Origin: Rudanella lutea DSM 19387
GTDB taxonomy: Bacteria; Bacteroidota; Bacteroidia; Cytophagales; Spirosomataceae
Assembly (NCBI RefSeq): GCF_000383955.1
Contig: NZ_KB913013.1
Location: forward strand, 4,049,694 to 4,113,693
Length of the DNA: 64,000 nt
Reading direction: 5' to 3'
Below are positions 49,390-58,206 of the stretch, in pieces (position 1 is the first letter of the stretch; every line of letters begins with the position of its first letter). Below the pieces are notes generated by a model. The model saw only the letters and a program-made list of their open reading frames with translations, was not told the origin of the DNA and ran no database searches. The position numbers and the translations under genes are program-made.

Positions 49390-49803
49390 ATGAACGCTGC
49401 ACAAACCCTCAAAAACTTTGATTTGCGGCACACACAGGGCCGCGAAGAGGTACTCAACCTGTTTCTGGGGGCCGATCATGCGCTTTCGCACGGCGACATC
49501 GAAACGGGGCTGGGCCCCTCGCACGACCGGGTGACTATTTACCGCACTTTGCGCACGTTTCTTGAAAAAGGGATATTGCACAAAGTGCTCGACGATGGCG
49601 GGAATCCGAAGTATGCCTTGTGTCGCGAAACCTGCGCGCAGGGACATCATCACCACGATCACGTCCACTTCAAATGCGAAGATTGTGGGCAAACTACCTG
49701 CCTCGATCATATTCATGTGCCGGCCGTAGCGTTGCCGGCTGGCTACAGCCGAAAGGAAGTTAATTTACTCATTCAGGGCGTTTGCTCAGAATGCAACAAA
49801 TAA
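49390..49803 (+). CDS. Fur family transcriptional regulator
   Basis: This 137-residue protein has an N-terminal winged helix (about residues 8-80, LSHGDIETGLGPSHDRVTIYRTLRTFLEKG). A His-rich metal region (GHHHHDHVHFKCEDCG) follows, with the structural zinc pairs CEDC and CSEC. It is a metal-dependent repressor; iron, zinc or peroxide sensing cannot be decided from the sequence. The last 13 bp overlap the MutS-like gene, so the two are coupled. Confidence 0.93.
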   Translation: MNAAQTLKNFDLRHTQGREEVLNLFLGADHALSHGDIETGLGPSHDRVTIYRTLRTFLEKGILHKVLDDGGNPKYALCRETCAQGHHHHDHVHFKCEDCGQTTCLDHIHVPAVALPAGYSRKEVNLLIQGVCSECNK

Positions 49804-51629
49804 AACGAGCTGGTTTGGAAGCATTCAACACCCGTCGACAACAGTTTTTACAGGCCGAACAAGCCGCTCAGCGTCAATACAACCAACTGGCGCTTTGGCG
49901 GCTTGTTTGGTTTATAGGGGCTGTGGTGGCGGTGTGGGCTCTCCGCGCGGCCGATCAAACTACCGCAGCCTGGGCCGTGGCCGGTGTTGGTTTGCTTGGG
50001 TTTATGGGAATGCTCAGGCGGCACATGGCCATCCGGCGCACCCGCGACCTGAACCGCCATCTGGCCTTTGTGAACGAAGACGAACTGGCCCGGCTCGAAC
50101 GCCGATTTCTGCGGCCCGAAACCGGCGATTCGTTTGGGAGTGCCACGCATCCGTACGTAGGCGACCTCGATGTGTTCGGTAAACTGTCGTTGTTTCGGTT
50201 GCTCAACCGCACACATACTCATGAGGGCACGCGTCGGCTGGCCGAGTGGCTACTCTCACCCGCCACGCCCCAAACCATTCATTTTCGGCAACAGGCCGCA
50301 CATGAACTTGTGCCCCAGCTCAACTGGCGGCAAACGTTTGAAGGTCTGGCTTACCTGAACGAAGCCGTTGCGCGGCCGGTGGAACCCTTGCGCCAATGGG
50401 CTACCGCCGAGGCTCCGGCCTTACCGGCTTACCTCAACATAGCCCGGTTTCTGATGCCGCTGCTGACGGCCGCCCTTCTGGGAGCCTGGCTGAGTGGCTG
50501 GGTGTCGGGCTGGGCGGTGCTGGGTGCCATTGCCGTATCGGGTGCCTTGTTGAACCAGGTAAGCGAACGAGCTAAACAGGTGAGCGAGCAAACCGCCGAT
50601 ATTACAGCCGCCCTGGGTACGTTTCGGGAGTTGCTGGCCCATGCTGAACAGGTAACGGGTAAAGCCGAAAGGCTCCGGCTCGTACGCGACGCTTTGACCG
50701 CCGACGGTCAGCTGGCTTCAGCGCGGGTGGGGCAGCTGTCGGCGCTGGTGCAAAACTTCAACTTTCGCCGAAATCCGTATTTCTATCTGTTTGTTGGCCT
50801 GCCTGTGTTGTGGGATGTGCATTACCTGATCCGGCTCGAACGCTGGCGGCAGCAGTACGGCCCCCGGCTCGACGGCTGGTTTAAGGCACTGGCCGAACTC
50901 GAGGCCCTCAACAGTCTGGCTGGCTTTGCCTACGCGCACCCGACCTACGTCTGCCCCGACATTGTCGAAGATAACCGCCTGACTCTACAGGCTCAACAGG
51001 CGGCACATCCGTTGCTGGTGCCCGGCAAAGGCGTAGCCAATTCGTTGTCGGTCGACGGTAACGGCGAAACGGTGCTTATCACGGGCTCCAATATGTCGGG
51101 AAAGAGTACGTTTCTCCGAACGCTCGGCGCCAATGGGGTCCTGGCGCTGGCCGGAGCCGTGGTCAGTGCCGAGCGCTTTGTGATCTCGCCCGTGCGCATT
51201 TTCACCAGCATGCGCACGCAGGACTCGCTCGAAGAAAGTACCTCGTCGTTTTACGCCGAACTCAAACGCCTGCAAACGCTCATTCGGCTGGCGGGGCAGC
51301 CCGACGGCCTCCCGGTACTGTATTTTCTGGATGAAATTCTGAAAGGCACCAACTCCGCCGACCGGCACCGGGGAGCCGAAGCGCTTATCCGGCAGTTGCA
51401 CAAAACGTCGGCGTCGGGTTTTGTATCCACGCACGACCTCGAACTGGGGCAGCTTACTCATCCCGACGGAACTCCGCTCCACTTTGTACGGAACTTCCAT
51501 TTCCAGTCCGATATTCGCGACGGCAAACTGCTGTTCGACTACCAACTGCGCGACGGCATTTGCCAGAGTTTCAACGCCAGTCAGCTGATGCGTTCGATCG
51601 GCATCGACATGGATCTGGCTAATCATTAA
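49791..51629 (+). CDS. MutS-related ATPase with membrane helices
   Basis: This protein has 612 residues from the ATG at 49791 inside the fur end. The C-terminal MutS-type ATPase (about residues 410-600) has Walker A GSNMSGKST, the motif EESTSSFYAELKRL, Walker B LYFLDEILKGTNS and the STHDLEL H-loop. Hydrophobic pairs near residues 35-70 and 215-260 suggest membrane attachment. MutS mismatch-recognition domain I is absent, so it is not the classical repair protein. Function in this subfamily is unknown. Confidence 0.82.
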   Translation: MQQIKRAGLEAFNTRRQQFLQAEQAAQRQYNQLALWRLVWFIGAVVAVWALRAADQTTAAWAVAGVGLLGFMGMLRRHMAIRRTRDLNRHLAFVNEDELARLERRFLRPETGDSFGSATHPYVGDLDVFGKLSLFRLLNRTHTHEGTRRLAEWLLSPATPQTIHFRQQAAHELVPQLNWRQTFEGLAYLNEAVARPVEPLRQWATAEAPALPAYLNIARFLMPLLTAALLGAWLSGWVSGWAVLGAIAVSGALLNQVSERAKQVSEQTADITAALGTFRELLAHAEQVTGKAERLRLVRDALTADGQLASARVGQLSALVQNFNFRRNPYFYLFVGLPVLWDVHYLIRLERWRQQYGPRLDGWFKALAELEALNSLAGFAYAHPTYVCPDIVEDNRLTLQAQQAAHPLLVPGKGVANSLSVDGNGETVLITGSNMSGKSTFLRTLGANGVLALAGAVVSAERFVISPVRIFTSMRTQDSLEESTSSFYAELKRLQTLIRLAGQPDGLPVLYFLDEILKGTNSADRHRGAEALIRQLHKTSASGFVSTHDLELGQLTHPDGTPLHFVRNFHFQSDIRDGKLLFDYQLRDGICQSFNASQLMRSIGIDMDLANH

Positions 51630-51638
51630 CCGATTGTG

Positions 51639-53300
51639 ATGCCGCGTATCAACCCCCGCTATTACCCGATTCTGCTTGTAGCCCTCGGGGCTTTTTTCTT
51701 TTTCCCGTTCCTGGGTCGGGTACACCTGTTTGATTGGGACGAAATCAACTTTGCAGAGTCAGCGCGGGAAATGCTGGTGTCGGGCAATTACGCGCGGGTA
51801 CAGATCAATTTTCAGCCGTTCTGGCAGAAGCCACCTTTATTTTTCTGGTTACAGGCTTTGGCTATGCACGTTTTCGGGGTGGGCGAGTACGCAGCCCGGT
51901 TTCCGAATGCGGTGATGGGGGTACTTACGTTGCTGGTACTGTACGGCGTAGGTCGGCGGCTGCACGATGCCCGGTTTGGGTTTCTGTGGGCGTTGGGCTA
52001 CCTGGGCTCTATTACCCCGCATTTTTACTTCAAAACGGCCATCATCGACCCCACTTTCAACTTTTTCATTTTTGTTGGGGTATGGTTTCTGTACCGGCAG
52101 GCAACCGGGTCAAAAGCCGCTGGAGCCGGGTTACAGGATCGTGCCGGTGTGCGTACAGGGTTGACCAATGCTGCTCTCGCTGGCTTGTTTCTCGGCCTGG
52201 CCGTGCTGACCAAAGGGCCGGTTGGGGCGTTGCTGCCGGGCCTTATGCTTGGCGTATTGTGGGCCGTGGGTGGGTTCAGACCGGTGTTGTCATGGAAAGC
52301 GCTGGGTCTGATGCTGGCCGTTGGCTTACTCGTAACAACGGCCTGGTTTGGGCTCGAAGTGGCGCAAAACGGCCCCTGGTTTCTGGTCGAGTTTATCAAG
52401 TATCAGATTGTGCTGTTCACCACGCCCGACGCGGGTCACGAGCAACCGTTTTACTACCATTTTCTGGTGGTGTTGCTGGGGGCATTTCCGATGTCGGTGC
52501 TGGCTATCCGGTATCTTACCCGACTCCGCAATACTGGGGCCGACGCCCCCTTTATGCCGTGGATGGTGGCTCTCTTCTGGGTGGTTATGATTGTGTTTTC
52601 AATTGTCAGGACCAAAATTGTGCATTACTCGTCGATGGCCTGGTTTCCGGTATCGTATCTGGCGGCTTACCACCTGTATGCGCTCGCAACGGGCCGGGTG
52701 CGGTGGCCCCGTGGGCTATCGGCGGGCTTGCTGGTGCTCGGTATTTTGTTGGGGATTATCCTGACAGCGGCCCCCATTGTGGGTATGCACAAAGACGTTC
52801 TGATTCCGTACATCAAGGACCCCTTTGCGGTGGCTAACCTACAGGCTCAGGTAAGTTGGGGCGGCTGGGAGTGGCTTATTGGGGGGAGCTGGATGGTAGC
52901 CTTAGTTGGGTGTGTGCTCCAGCTCCGGCGGTATACCTACCCGGCAGCCGTGGGCCTGTTTGGCAGTACGGCTCTGATGCTGTTTTTCTTCGCGTCGAAT
53001 GTGGTGCCCAACGTGGAGCAGATTGTCCAGGGTACGGTTATTGACTTTTACCAGTCGAAACAAGGGCAGGATGTGTACGTGGAGCCGATTGGCTACAAGA
53101 GTTACGCTCAGTATTTCTATTTCGGGAAAAAGCCGCCTGTAAACCCACGTACAGCCGACGAGGAATACCTGCTCAATGGCCCCGTCGACAAGCCGACGTT
53201 CCTGATCGCTAAAATCACCAACGCCGACCGGTATCGGCAAAACCCGAATCTGGAAGTCGTGAAAGAAGAAAACGGGTTCGTATTCTTCAAGCGGAAGTAG
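51639..53300 (+). CDS. GT39-type membrane glycosyltransferase (ArnT-like)
   Basis: This 553-residue polytopic protein has about 11-12 helices. The first periplasmic loop carries the catalytic-type acid pair in LFDWDEINFAESAREML. Family GT39/PMT members transfer sugars from polyprenyl phosphate donors to lipids or proteins on the periplasmic side. A GTG one codon earlier (51636) is an alternative start. The acceptor is not apparent. Its 3' end adjoins the third GATGTCATC palindrome. Confidence 0.87.
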   Translation: MPRINPRYYPILLVALGAFFFFPFLGRVHLFDWDEINFAESAREMLVSGNYARVQINFQPFWQKPPLFFWLQALAMHVFGVGEYAARFPNAVMGVLTLLVLYGVGRRLHDARFGFLWALGYLGSITPHFYFKTAIIDPTFNFFIFVGVWFLYRQATGSKAAGAGLQDRAGVRTGLTNAALAGLFLGLAVLTKGPVGALLPGLMLGVLWAVGGFRPVLSWKALGLMLAVGLLVTTAWFGLEVAQNGPWFLVEFIKYQIVLFTTPDAGHEQPFYYHFLVVLLGAFPMSVLAIRYLTRLRNTGADAPFMPWMVALFWVVMIVFSIVRTKIVHYSSMAWFPVSYLAAYHLYALATGRVRWPRGLSAGLLVLGILLGIILTAAPIVGMHKDVLIPYIKDPFAVANLQAQVSWGGWEWLIGGSWMVALVGCVLQLRRYTYPAAVGLFGSTALMLFFFASNVVPNVEQIVQGTVIDFYQSKQGQDVYVEPIGYKSYAQYFYFGKKPPVNPRTADEEYLLNGPVDKPTFLIAKITNADRYRQNPNLEVVKEENGFVFFKRK

Positions 53301-53363
53301 CGTTGAGTAAGCAAAGAGATGACATCTTCCTGAACAAGATGTCATCTCTTTGCTTACTCAACG
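53301..53363. repeat. GATGTCATC-core palindrome, copy 3
   Basis: Perfect 28-bp arms (53301-53328 and 53336-53363) enclose the 7-nt loop CCTGAAC. The core AAGAGATGACATCTT matches the two copies at 36.4-36.55 kb. The outer CGTTGAGTAAGC part is specific to this locus. The convergent DUF4143 stop codon lies in the right arm. Confidence 0.92.
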
Positions 53364-54539
53364 AAGCATCCCACCCCACACGTAGCCTTCGAATGTTCGA
53401 AGTGGGTAGCGACCAACTACATACGTTTGACGTAGGGCTAAGTTCTGAGCCAATGAGTGCACGTTTCTTAGATCGCCCTCGGCAGCAGTTTCCTTAACTT
53501 CGATGCCGATTTCCTGATCGATAACAAAATCGATTTCCCGGCCTGTTTTGAGCTGGTAATAGGCCAATTCGCCCCGGTGAAGCAGTTGGTTGAAGATGGC
53601 ATTCTCAAATTTAGCTCCGCTACCAGCGTCACCAACCATCGCGGCAATTCCGTTGTCCAGAAAATAAAGTTTACGTGCTTTGACAATTTCGCGGTCAGGG
53701 CTGGTGGCCAATACGGGAATTGTACGGATCAGATAGCTCTGTTCAAGCAACGTGAGATAATTTTCGACAGTTGGCCGAGACAGCCCGATTAGACTGGTCA
53801 GCTTCGAGATGTCGAGTTTTGTGCCTGTTCGTACAGCCAGTAATTTGATCAGTTTATACAGGTTGGCCGGATCCCGAATGTCTGACAACGTTCGGATATC
53901 GAAGTTGATGTACGAGCTGAGGATATCGCTGATAAGGTCTTTTTTGTCCGTAACAGATTCGGTTAGTACAACCTCAGGAAATCCACCGTATTCGATGTAT
54001 TCGTCATAATACCCTTTGAGCCGTTCATACTCAGAGCGTACAAACCGGGATGCTTCTGGCCAATCAAGTGACGTGGCCACTATGCCTTTGAACTGTAGTA
54101 ACTCACCAAAATTGAGCGGGTAAATGTCAAACACTTTCTTCCGACCTGCCAGCGATTCGGTGAACTGGTTCTTCATATAATAGGCACTCGACCCGGTCAC
54201 AACGAACTTAATAGCATACGTATCGTACAAATACTTCAGTACACTCGGCAGATTGGGTACCAGTTGGATTTCGTCGAGAACCAGCAGTAACGGCTGGTCA
54301 ACGTGCAGACCTTGCTGCGTGAGCGCCTGTAAAATCAGTTCATAATTTGGCTCGCTCCACAAAATTCGATTGTCAATCCGCTCCAGATCAATATATAGCT
54401 TTTGCTCAATCGGAGAATCGGCCATTAACTGCCGACACAGTGTTGTTTTACCGGTTCGGCGCATTCCGGTGAGCACTGTAATTTGCGGGCGGGCCAGATG
54501 AGCCCGCAAGGCTGGATATATGGCGCGTGGTAAAAACAT
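53358..54539 (-). CDS. AAA ATPase with DUF4143 domain
   Basis: This is a 393-residue protein. The N-terminal AAA domain (about residues 15-190) has Walker A GMRRTGKTTLCRQ, Walker B LLLVLDEIQL and sensor VVTGSSAYYM. The C-terminal DUF4143 nuclease-like domain (about 200-370) includes FENAIFNQLLHRGELAYYQ and GREIDFVIDQEIGIEVK, an ExK-type core. This family is widespread, variable between strains, and of unclear role. The ATG lies inside a 27-nt repeated promoter unit. Confidence 0.9.
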   Translation of the reverse strand: MFLPRAIYPALRAHLARPQITVLTGMRRTGKTTLCRQLMADSPIEQKLYIDLERIDNRILWSEPNYELILQALTQQGLHVDQPLLLVLDEIQLVPNLPSVLKYLYDTYAIKFVVTGSSAYYMKNQFTESLAGRKKVFDIYPLNFGELLQFKGIVATSLDWPEASRFVRSEYERLKGYYDEYIEYGGFPEVVLTESVTDKKDLISDILSSYINFDIRTLSDIRDPANLYKLIKLLAVRTGTKLDISKLTSLIGLSRPTVENYLTLLEQSYLIRTIPVLATSPDREIVKARKLYFLDNGIAAMVGDAGSGAKFENAIFNQLLHRGELAYYQLKTGREIDFVIDQEIGIEVKETAAEGDLRNVHSLAQNLALRQTYVVGRYPLRTFEGYVWGGMLR

Positions 54540-54597
54540 AGTTTTACTATTTTATAGCTGCACCTTAAAAATAGTAAAACTATTTTATAACTACACC
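54538..54597 (-). promoter_or_regulatory. tandem operator-like repeats at the DUF4143 gene start
   Basis: Two 27-nt units (54538-54564 and 54571-54597, period 33) agree at 22 positions. Each contains the dyad ATAGT-nnn-ACTAT, and the spacers are TTT and AAA, so the two 13-mers are exact reverse complements of each other. The start codon is in the unit nearest the gene. This fits autorepression by dyad binding, but the binder is unknown. Confidence 0.6.
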
Positions 54598-54599
54598 GT

Positions 54600-55568
54600 T
54601 CAGACCAGCCCCTCGCGGAGCAGGTCGTGCAGGTGTACGAAGCCGGCCAGCCGACCTTCATCCAGTACCAGAAGTTGGGTAATATTTCGCCCCTGCATAA
54701 TTTCCAGTGCCTGTACGGCGTAGGCATCGGGGCCGATACCTACCGGATTTGGGGTCATAATGTCGCGGGCGGTCAGTTGCCGGTAATCATCATGGTGGCT
54801 CACCATCCTACGTACATCACCGTCCGTAATAATACCCAACACCTGTTCGGCTTCGTCGACAACGGCCGTAGCCCCCAATCGCCCTGCCGACATGGTGAGC
54901 ATCGTCTGATGAATCGGCGCGTCGGCCGGTACCGTTGGTCGCTGGTTGTGCGGGTACAAATCACTTACTTTCAGGTATAATTTTTTGCCCAGCGAGCCAC
55001 CCGGATGGTAGCGGGCAAAATCCTGCCGGGTAAAATCGCGGGCCGTGAGCAGGGCAATCGCGAGCGCGTCGCCGATAGCCAGGGTCACGGTTGTGCTGGT
55101 GGTAGGGGCGAGGTTTAGAGGGTCGGCCTCCCGCTCGGCATAGGCCAGCAACACACAATCGGCATGGCGGGCCAGGTACGAATCGGCCTCACTAACGAGG
55201 GCAATCAGCTTGGCCCCAGTCCGGTGAATAAGCGGTACCAGTACTTTAATTTCGGGCGTATTGCCGCTTTTGGAGATGGCCACGACCACGTCGGTGGGTT
55301 GAATCATGCCCAAATCGCCGTGAATGGCGTCGGCTGCGTGCATAAACAGAGCCGGTGTTCCGGTTGAGTTGAGCGTAGCCACAATCTTCTGGCCAATGAG
55401 GCCACTTTTGCCAATGCCGGTCACGACAACCCGGCCCCGACTGGCAATAATAGCCTCCACGCATTGGTCAAAACGCTCGTCCAGAAACGTACTCGCTTTC
55501 TGAATAGCGTCGGCTTCGGCCCGTAAAACCTCGCGGGCAATCGTTTGCGGATTTTTTACTACTTTCAA
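54600..55568 (-). CDS. KpsF/GutQ family arabinose-5-phosphate isomerase
   Basis: This protein has 322 residues if started at the TTG encoding LKVVKNPQTIAREV, the normal family N-terminus. The frame stays open to 55742 with a Met at 55685, and the extra stretch is not conserved. The SIS domain (about 35-165, GIGKSGLIGQKIV, AISKSGNTPEI) precedes two CBS domains (about 200-320). It converts ribulose-5-phosphate to arabinose-5-phosphate, the substrate of KdsA encoded at 27.4 kb. The CBS pair may sense a nucleotide or sugar ligand. Confidence 0.9.
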   Translation of the reverse strand: MKVVKNPQTIAREVLRAEADAIQKASTFLDERFDQCVEAIIASRGRVVVTGIGKSGLIGQKIVATLNSTGTPALFMHAADAIHGDLGMIQPTDVVVAISKSGNTPEIKVLVPLIHRTGAKLIALVSEADSYLARHADCVLLAYAEREADPLNLAPTTSTTVTLAIGDALAIALLTARDFTRQDFARYHPGGSLGKKLYLKVSDLYPHNQRPTVPADAPIHQTMLTMSAGRLGATAVVDEAEQVLGIITDGDVRRMVSHHDDYRQLTARDIMTPNPVGIGPDAYAVQALEIMQGRNITQLLVLDEGRLAGFVHLHDLLREGLV

Positions 55569-55882
55569 GTTCTGATTCTGTTGTCGAAACAGATTTGGAT
55601 ATAAATTCGCTAACTTTAGAAAGTGATACTTTGATATAGGATTATTGGCGCTTGTATTTAGACTTAACCGATACAGTAAGTCCATTAAGATCCTGTCAAA
55701 GCCACTCAGGCTATCGGGTAAACACCGTTCCCGGCCTGACAAAGATATAGTCAGACAACTGTCTGTTCAAACTATCCGATTGTCTGCTATCCATTATGTT
55801 GTTGATTACCAGTAATATATTGTGGAAGCACCGAGGGTAGCGTAGTTAAAAGAACCAGTAACTTTTTGTACGTCGCGAAAGC

Positions 55883-58099
55883 ATGATGCAGGTTGACCAG
55901 TCCGTACAGGTAACCCTTAAGGAACGATTAAAAGAGATCTTTGGCTTTAGTCAGTTCCGGGGCGAACAGGAGGCCATTATTTACAATATTCTGGCCGGTC
56001 GGAACACATTTGTTATAATGCCCACCGGGGCAGGCAAATCACTCTGTTATCAATTGCCAGCTATCGTCAGCGACGGTACGGCCATTGTTATTTCGCCCCT
56101 GATCGCCCTGATGAAAAATCAGGTGGATCAACTCAATGCCTTTGGCATAAACGCCCAGTTTCTGAACTCGACGCTCTCGAAGGCGGAGATGACCAAGGTC
56201 AAGAAGGAAACCCTCAACGGCACCCTCAAACTGCTTTACATTGCGCCCGAATCGCTTACGAAAGAAGAAAACCTCGACTTTCTGAAGCGGGCCAATATCT
56301 CGTTTGTGGCCATCGACGAAGCCCACTGTATTTCGGAATGGGGGCACGATTTCCGGCCCGAATACCGCAAAATCCGGGGCATTGTCGACAATATCGGCAG
56401 TGGTAGCCTGCCCGTAATTGCCCTGACGGCGACGGCGACGCCCAAAGTGCAGCTCGACATCCAGAAGAACCTGCAAATGGAAGATGCCCACATCTTCAAA
56501 ACGTCGTTCAACCGGAAAAACCTGTACTACGAGATCAAGCCGAAAGTAGATGCCAAAAAGGCGCTGATCAAGTACATCAAAAACAACAAAGGCAAGTCGG
56601 GCATTGTGTACTGTTTGAGCCGTAAAACGGTGGAGGATATTGCCGAACTGCTCAACGTAAACGACATCAAGGCGCTGCCGTACCATGCCGGCCTTGATCC
56701 GCAGACCCGAATGAACAACCAGGATGCCTTCCTGAATGAAGATGTCGATGTGGTTTGTGCGACCATTGCGTTCGGGATGGGGATCGACAAACCCGATGTT
56801 CGGTTTGTGATTCACTACGATGCGCCCAAGTCGCTCGAAGGGTATTATCAGGAAACGGGCCGCGCCGGCCGCGATGGGCTGGAGGGCAACTGCGTGATGT
56901 TCTACAGCTACGATGATATCGTGAAGCTGGAGAAGTTCAATAAAGACAAACCCGTTACCGAGCGCGACAATGCCAAGCACCTGCTGGGCGAAATGGTGTC
57001 GTATGCTAATCTGGGTGCCTGCCGCCGGCGGCAACTGTTGAGCTATTTCGGGGAATACACCGAGAAAGACTGCGGTTTCTGCGATAACTGTCGCAAGCCG
57101 ACTCCCCGGATCAAGGCACAGGATGAGGTGGTTCTGGCTCTACAGGCCGTACTGCAAACGGATCAGCGGTTCGATGTAAATCACCTCTCGCACGTACTCA
57201 CGGCTACTGAAAACCAGTATGTGACCAGCTACGAGCATAACCGGCTTGAGGTGTACGGGAAAGGCCGGGAGTTTAACGAGTCGCCGGAATATTGGTGTTC
57301 GTTGATCCGCCAGATTACCATTCTCGGATTGCTCGATAAAGATGTAGACAACTACGGGGTGTTGCGCGTGTCGCAGAAAGGGATGAACTACATTGAGGAT
57401 CCCTACCCGCTCACGTTGGCCAGCGATCATAATTACGATCAGCAGATTGCCGACGGAAAGGCCGACGATGATAAAGACGTGCAACCATCGGCCGGTGGCA
57501 ATGCGTACGATGAAGAACTGCTGGGCTTACTCAAGGCATTACGCAAGAAAGTAGCCAAGGAAAAAGGGCTGCCTCCGTACGTTATTTTTCAGGATCCCTC
57601 GCTCGAAGAAATGGCCACTACCTATCCCGTCACGCGCGACGAGATGGCCCAGATCAACGGCGTCGGGATGGGGAAAGTGCAAAAATTTGGCAAGCAGTTT
57701 ATTGATCTGATCGCCAAATATGTGGAGGATCGGGAGATCGAAACAGCCAAAGATGTTGTTGTTAAATCGACGGTCAATAAGTCGAAGATCAAGATTTTCA
57801 TCATCCAGCAAATCGACCGGAAAGTTGACCTCGACGAGATTGCGGAGTCGAAAGATTTGACGATGGAAGACCTGGTCGAGGAGATTGAGCATATCTGTTA
57901 CTCAGGTACGCGCCTGAACCTCGATTACTACATCGACCAGATTATTGACGAAGAGCGGCAGGACGAGATTTTTGATTACTTCATGTCGGCCGAAACCGAC
58001 AATATTGCCGTAGCCATGCGCCAGTTTGCCGGTGAAGATTTCACCGAACAGGAGTTGCGCCTGATGCGGATCAAGTTCCTTTCGGAAGTAGCTAATTAA
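55883..58099 (+). CDS. recQ: ATP-dependent DNA helicase RecQ
   Basis: This 738-residue superfamily 2 helicase has Walker A MPTGAGKSLCYQ (about residues 46-57) and DEAH box IDEAHCISEWGHDFRPEY. The helicase C domain carries QETGRAGRDG, and the RQC zinc cluster CRRRQLLSYFGEYTEKDCGFC is followed by NC. A winged helix and HRDC-like segment (ITRDEMAQINGVGMGKVQKF-type, TRDEMAQINGVGMGKVQKFG) come next, then about 110 extra C-terminal residues. It unwinds 3'-5' in recombination repair. Two adjacent ATGs are possible starts. Confidence 0.95.
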   Translation: MMQVDQSVQVTLKERLKEIFGFSQFRGEQEAIIYNILAGRNTFVIMPTGAGKSLCYQLPAIVSDGTAIVISPLIALMKNQVDQLNAFGINAQFLNSTLSKAEMTKVKKETLNGTLKLLYIAPESLTKEENLDFLKRANISFVAIDEAHCISEWGHDFRPEYRKIRGIVDNIGSGSLPVIALTATATPKVQLDIQKNLQMEDAHIFKTSFNRKNLYYEIKPKVDAKKALIKYIKNNKGKSGIVYCLSRKTVEDIAELLNVNDIKALPYHAGLDPQTRMNNQDAFLNEDVDVVCATIAFGMGIDKPDVRFVIHYDAPKSLEGYYQETGRAGRDGLEGNCVMFYSYDDIVKLEKFNKDKPVTERDNAKHLLGEMVSYANLGACRRRQLLSYFGEYTEKDCGFCDNCRKPTPRIKAQDEVVLALQAVLQTDQRFDVNHLSHVLTATENQYVTSYEHNRLEVYGKGREFNESPEYWCSLIRQITILGLLDKDVDNYGVLRVSQKGMNYIEDPYPLTLASDHNYDQQIADGKADDDKDVQPSAGGNAYDEELLGLLKALRKKVAKEKGLPPYVIFQDPSLEEMATTYPVTRDEMAQINGVGMGKVQKFGKQFIDLIAKYVEDREIETAKDVVVKSTVNKSKIKIFIIQQIDRKVDLDEIAESKDLTMEDLVEEIEHICYSGTRLNLDYYIDQIIDEERQDEIFDYFMSAETDNIAVAMRQFAGEDFTEQELRLMRIKFLSEVAN

Positions 58100-58102
58100 A
58101 AT

Positions 58103-58198
58103 AGTTTACAGTTTTTGGTTTATAGTTTACAGTTGGCTCGGCCGTCAGTAGTGGCCTGATCGTTAACTGAAAACTGGAAACCGCAAACTGGAAACCAA
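58103..58198. repeat. word-type palindrome between recQ and purD
   Basis: The left arm contains AGTTTACAG and GGTTTATAGTTTACAGTT. The right arm contains AACTGAAAACTGGAAACC repeated with GCAAACTGGAAACC. The central GGCC...GGCC segment also pairs. It starts 3 bp after the recQ stop. Confidence 0.7.
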
Positions 58199-58206
58199 AG
58201 CCATTA

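Noticed and set aside
51734-52837. 367-codon open frame in another register within the GT39 gene
   Set aside because: The GT39 frame has clear membrane helices and the catalytic motif. The alternative frame is Gly/Arg/Val-rich and lacks any pattern.
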